Part shown: positions 63,940-64,000 of the stretch, piece by piece
Position numbering within the stretch: position 1 is the stretch's first letter
Layout: each line of letters begins with the position of its first letter
Assembly (NCBI RefSeq): GCF_002234675.1
Contig: NC_019870.2
Coordinates: forward strand, 2,019,985-2,083,984
Length of the DNA: 64,000 nt
DNA from: Oryzias latipes
Lineage: Eukaryota; Chordata; Actinopteri; Beloniformes; Adrianichthyidae
Direction of reading: 5' to 3'
Translations under genes and position numbers: made by a program
Notes under the pieces: model-generated
What the model was told of the DNA's origin: nothing
Seen by the model: only the letters and a program-made list of their open reading frames with translations
The model's database searches: none

Positions 63940-64000
63940 CTCATCCATCCATCCATCTCTGGGTCACAGGGGTGCTGGGGCCTATCCTAACAACTGTTGG
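63940..64000 (-). repeat. SINE-like repeat, cut by the window end
   Basis: (CATC)n, then 'gggtcacaggggtgctgggg' and 'cctatcctaacaactgttgg', which is the tail of another copy of the same family. Confidence 0.55.

Overview
The window is vertebrate nuclear DNA, almost certainly from a teleost fish. It holds three complete, intron-split, protein-coding genes, all on the minus strand, in a background of fish-type DNA transposons, SINE-like repeats, LINE relics and simple repeats. Linkage of arrdc3 to mctp1 (both on human 5q14-q15) and the repeat content suggest a percomorph such as medaka or a relative. That species guess is inference.

Layout from left to right. 1-2212: 3' flank and 3' UTR of arrdc3. 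2213-9836: arrdc3, an alpha-arrestin of 8 coding exons and 414 aa, with a CpG-rich promoter at 9837-10140. 10141-20283: intergenic, rich in transposons, including a three-level nested insertion at 16608-17832; its right part is probably mctp1 3' UTR. 20284-52265: mctp1, 21 coding exons and 877 aa, with three C2 domains and two membrane segments. Its 18.6-kb first intron (33153-51776) is largely repeat-derived, and intron 6 carries a roughly 1-kb minisatellite. 52266-54088: mctp1 promoter side and septin5 3' UTR. 54089-63177: septin5, 12 coding exons and 369 aa, with a CpG-rich promoter; beyond it is SINE-like sequence to the window end.

All exon boundaries were read by eye from GT-AG sites and codon phase, guided by what I know of the human proteins. 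All three chains join in frame, and arrdc3 and septin5 come to the lengths I recall for their human orthologues. The genes do not form a pathway. Arrdc3 is an adaptor for ubiquitin ligases acting on membrane receptors, Mctp1 is a calcium-sensing membrane protein, and Septin 5 is a filament-forming GTPase linked to exocytosis. All three act at membranes, but nothing here shows co-regulation.

I found no unknown gene system. The most unusual items are: (i) a Tc1-like element holding a TA-flanked MITE that itself holds a PIF/Harbinger-like MITE; (ii) a second MITE copy split by an 869-bp hAT element with a perfect 8-bp target duplication; (iii) a 31-bp minisatellite directly upstream of an mctp1 acceptor, each unit of which reads as a possible splice acceptor on the transcribed strand; (iv) substitutions in two near-invariant septin GTPase motifs; (v) an array of GAACC/GGTTC dyads in arrdc3 intron 1; (vi) a duplicated GATA plus AP-1/MARE-like module in mctp1 intron 1.
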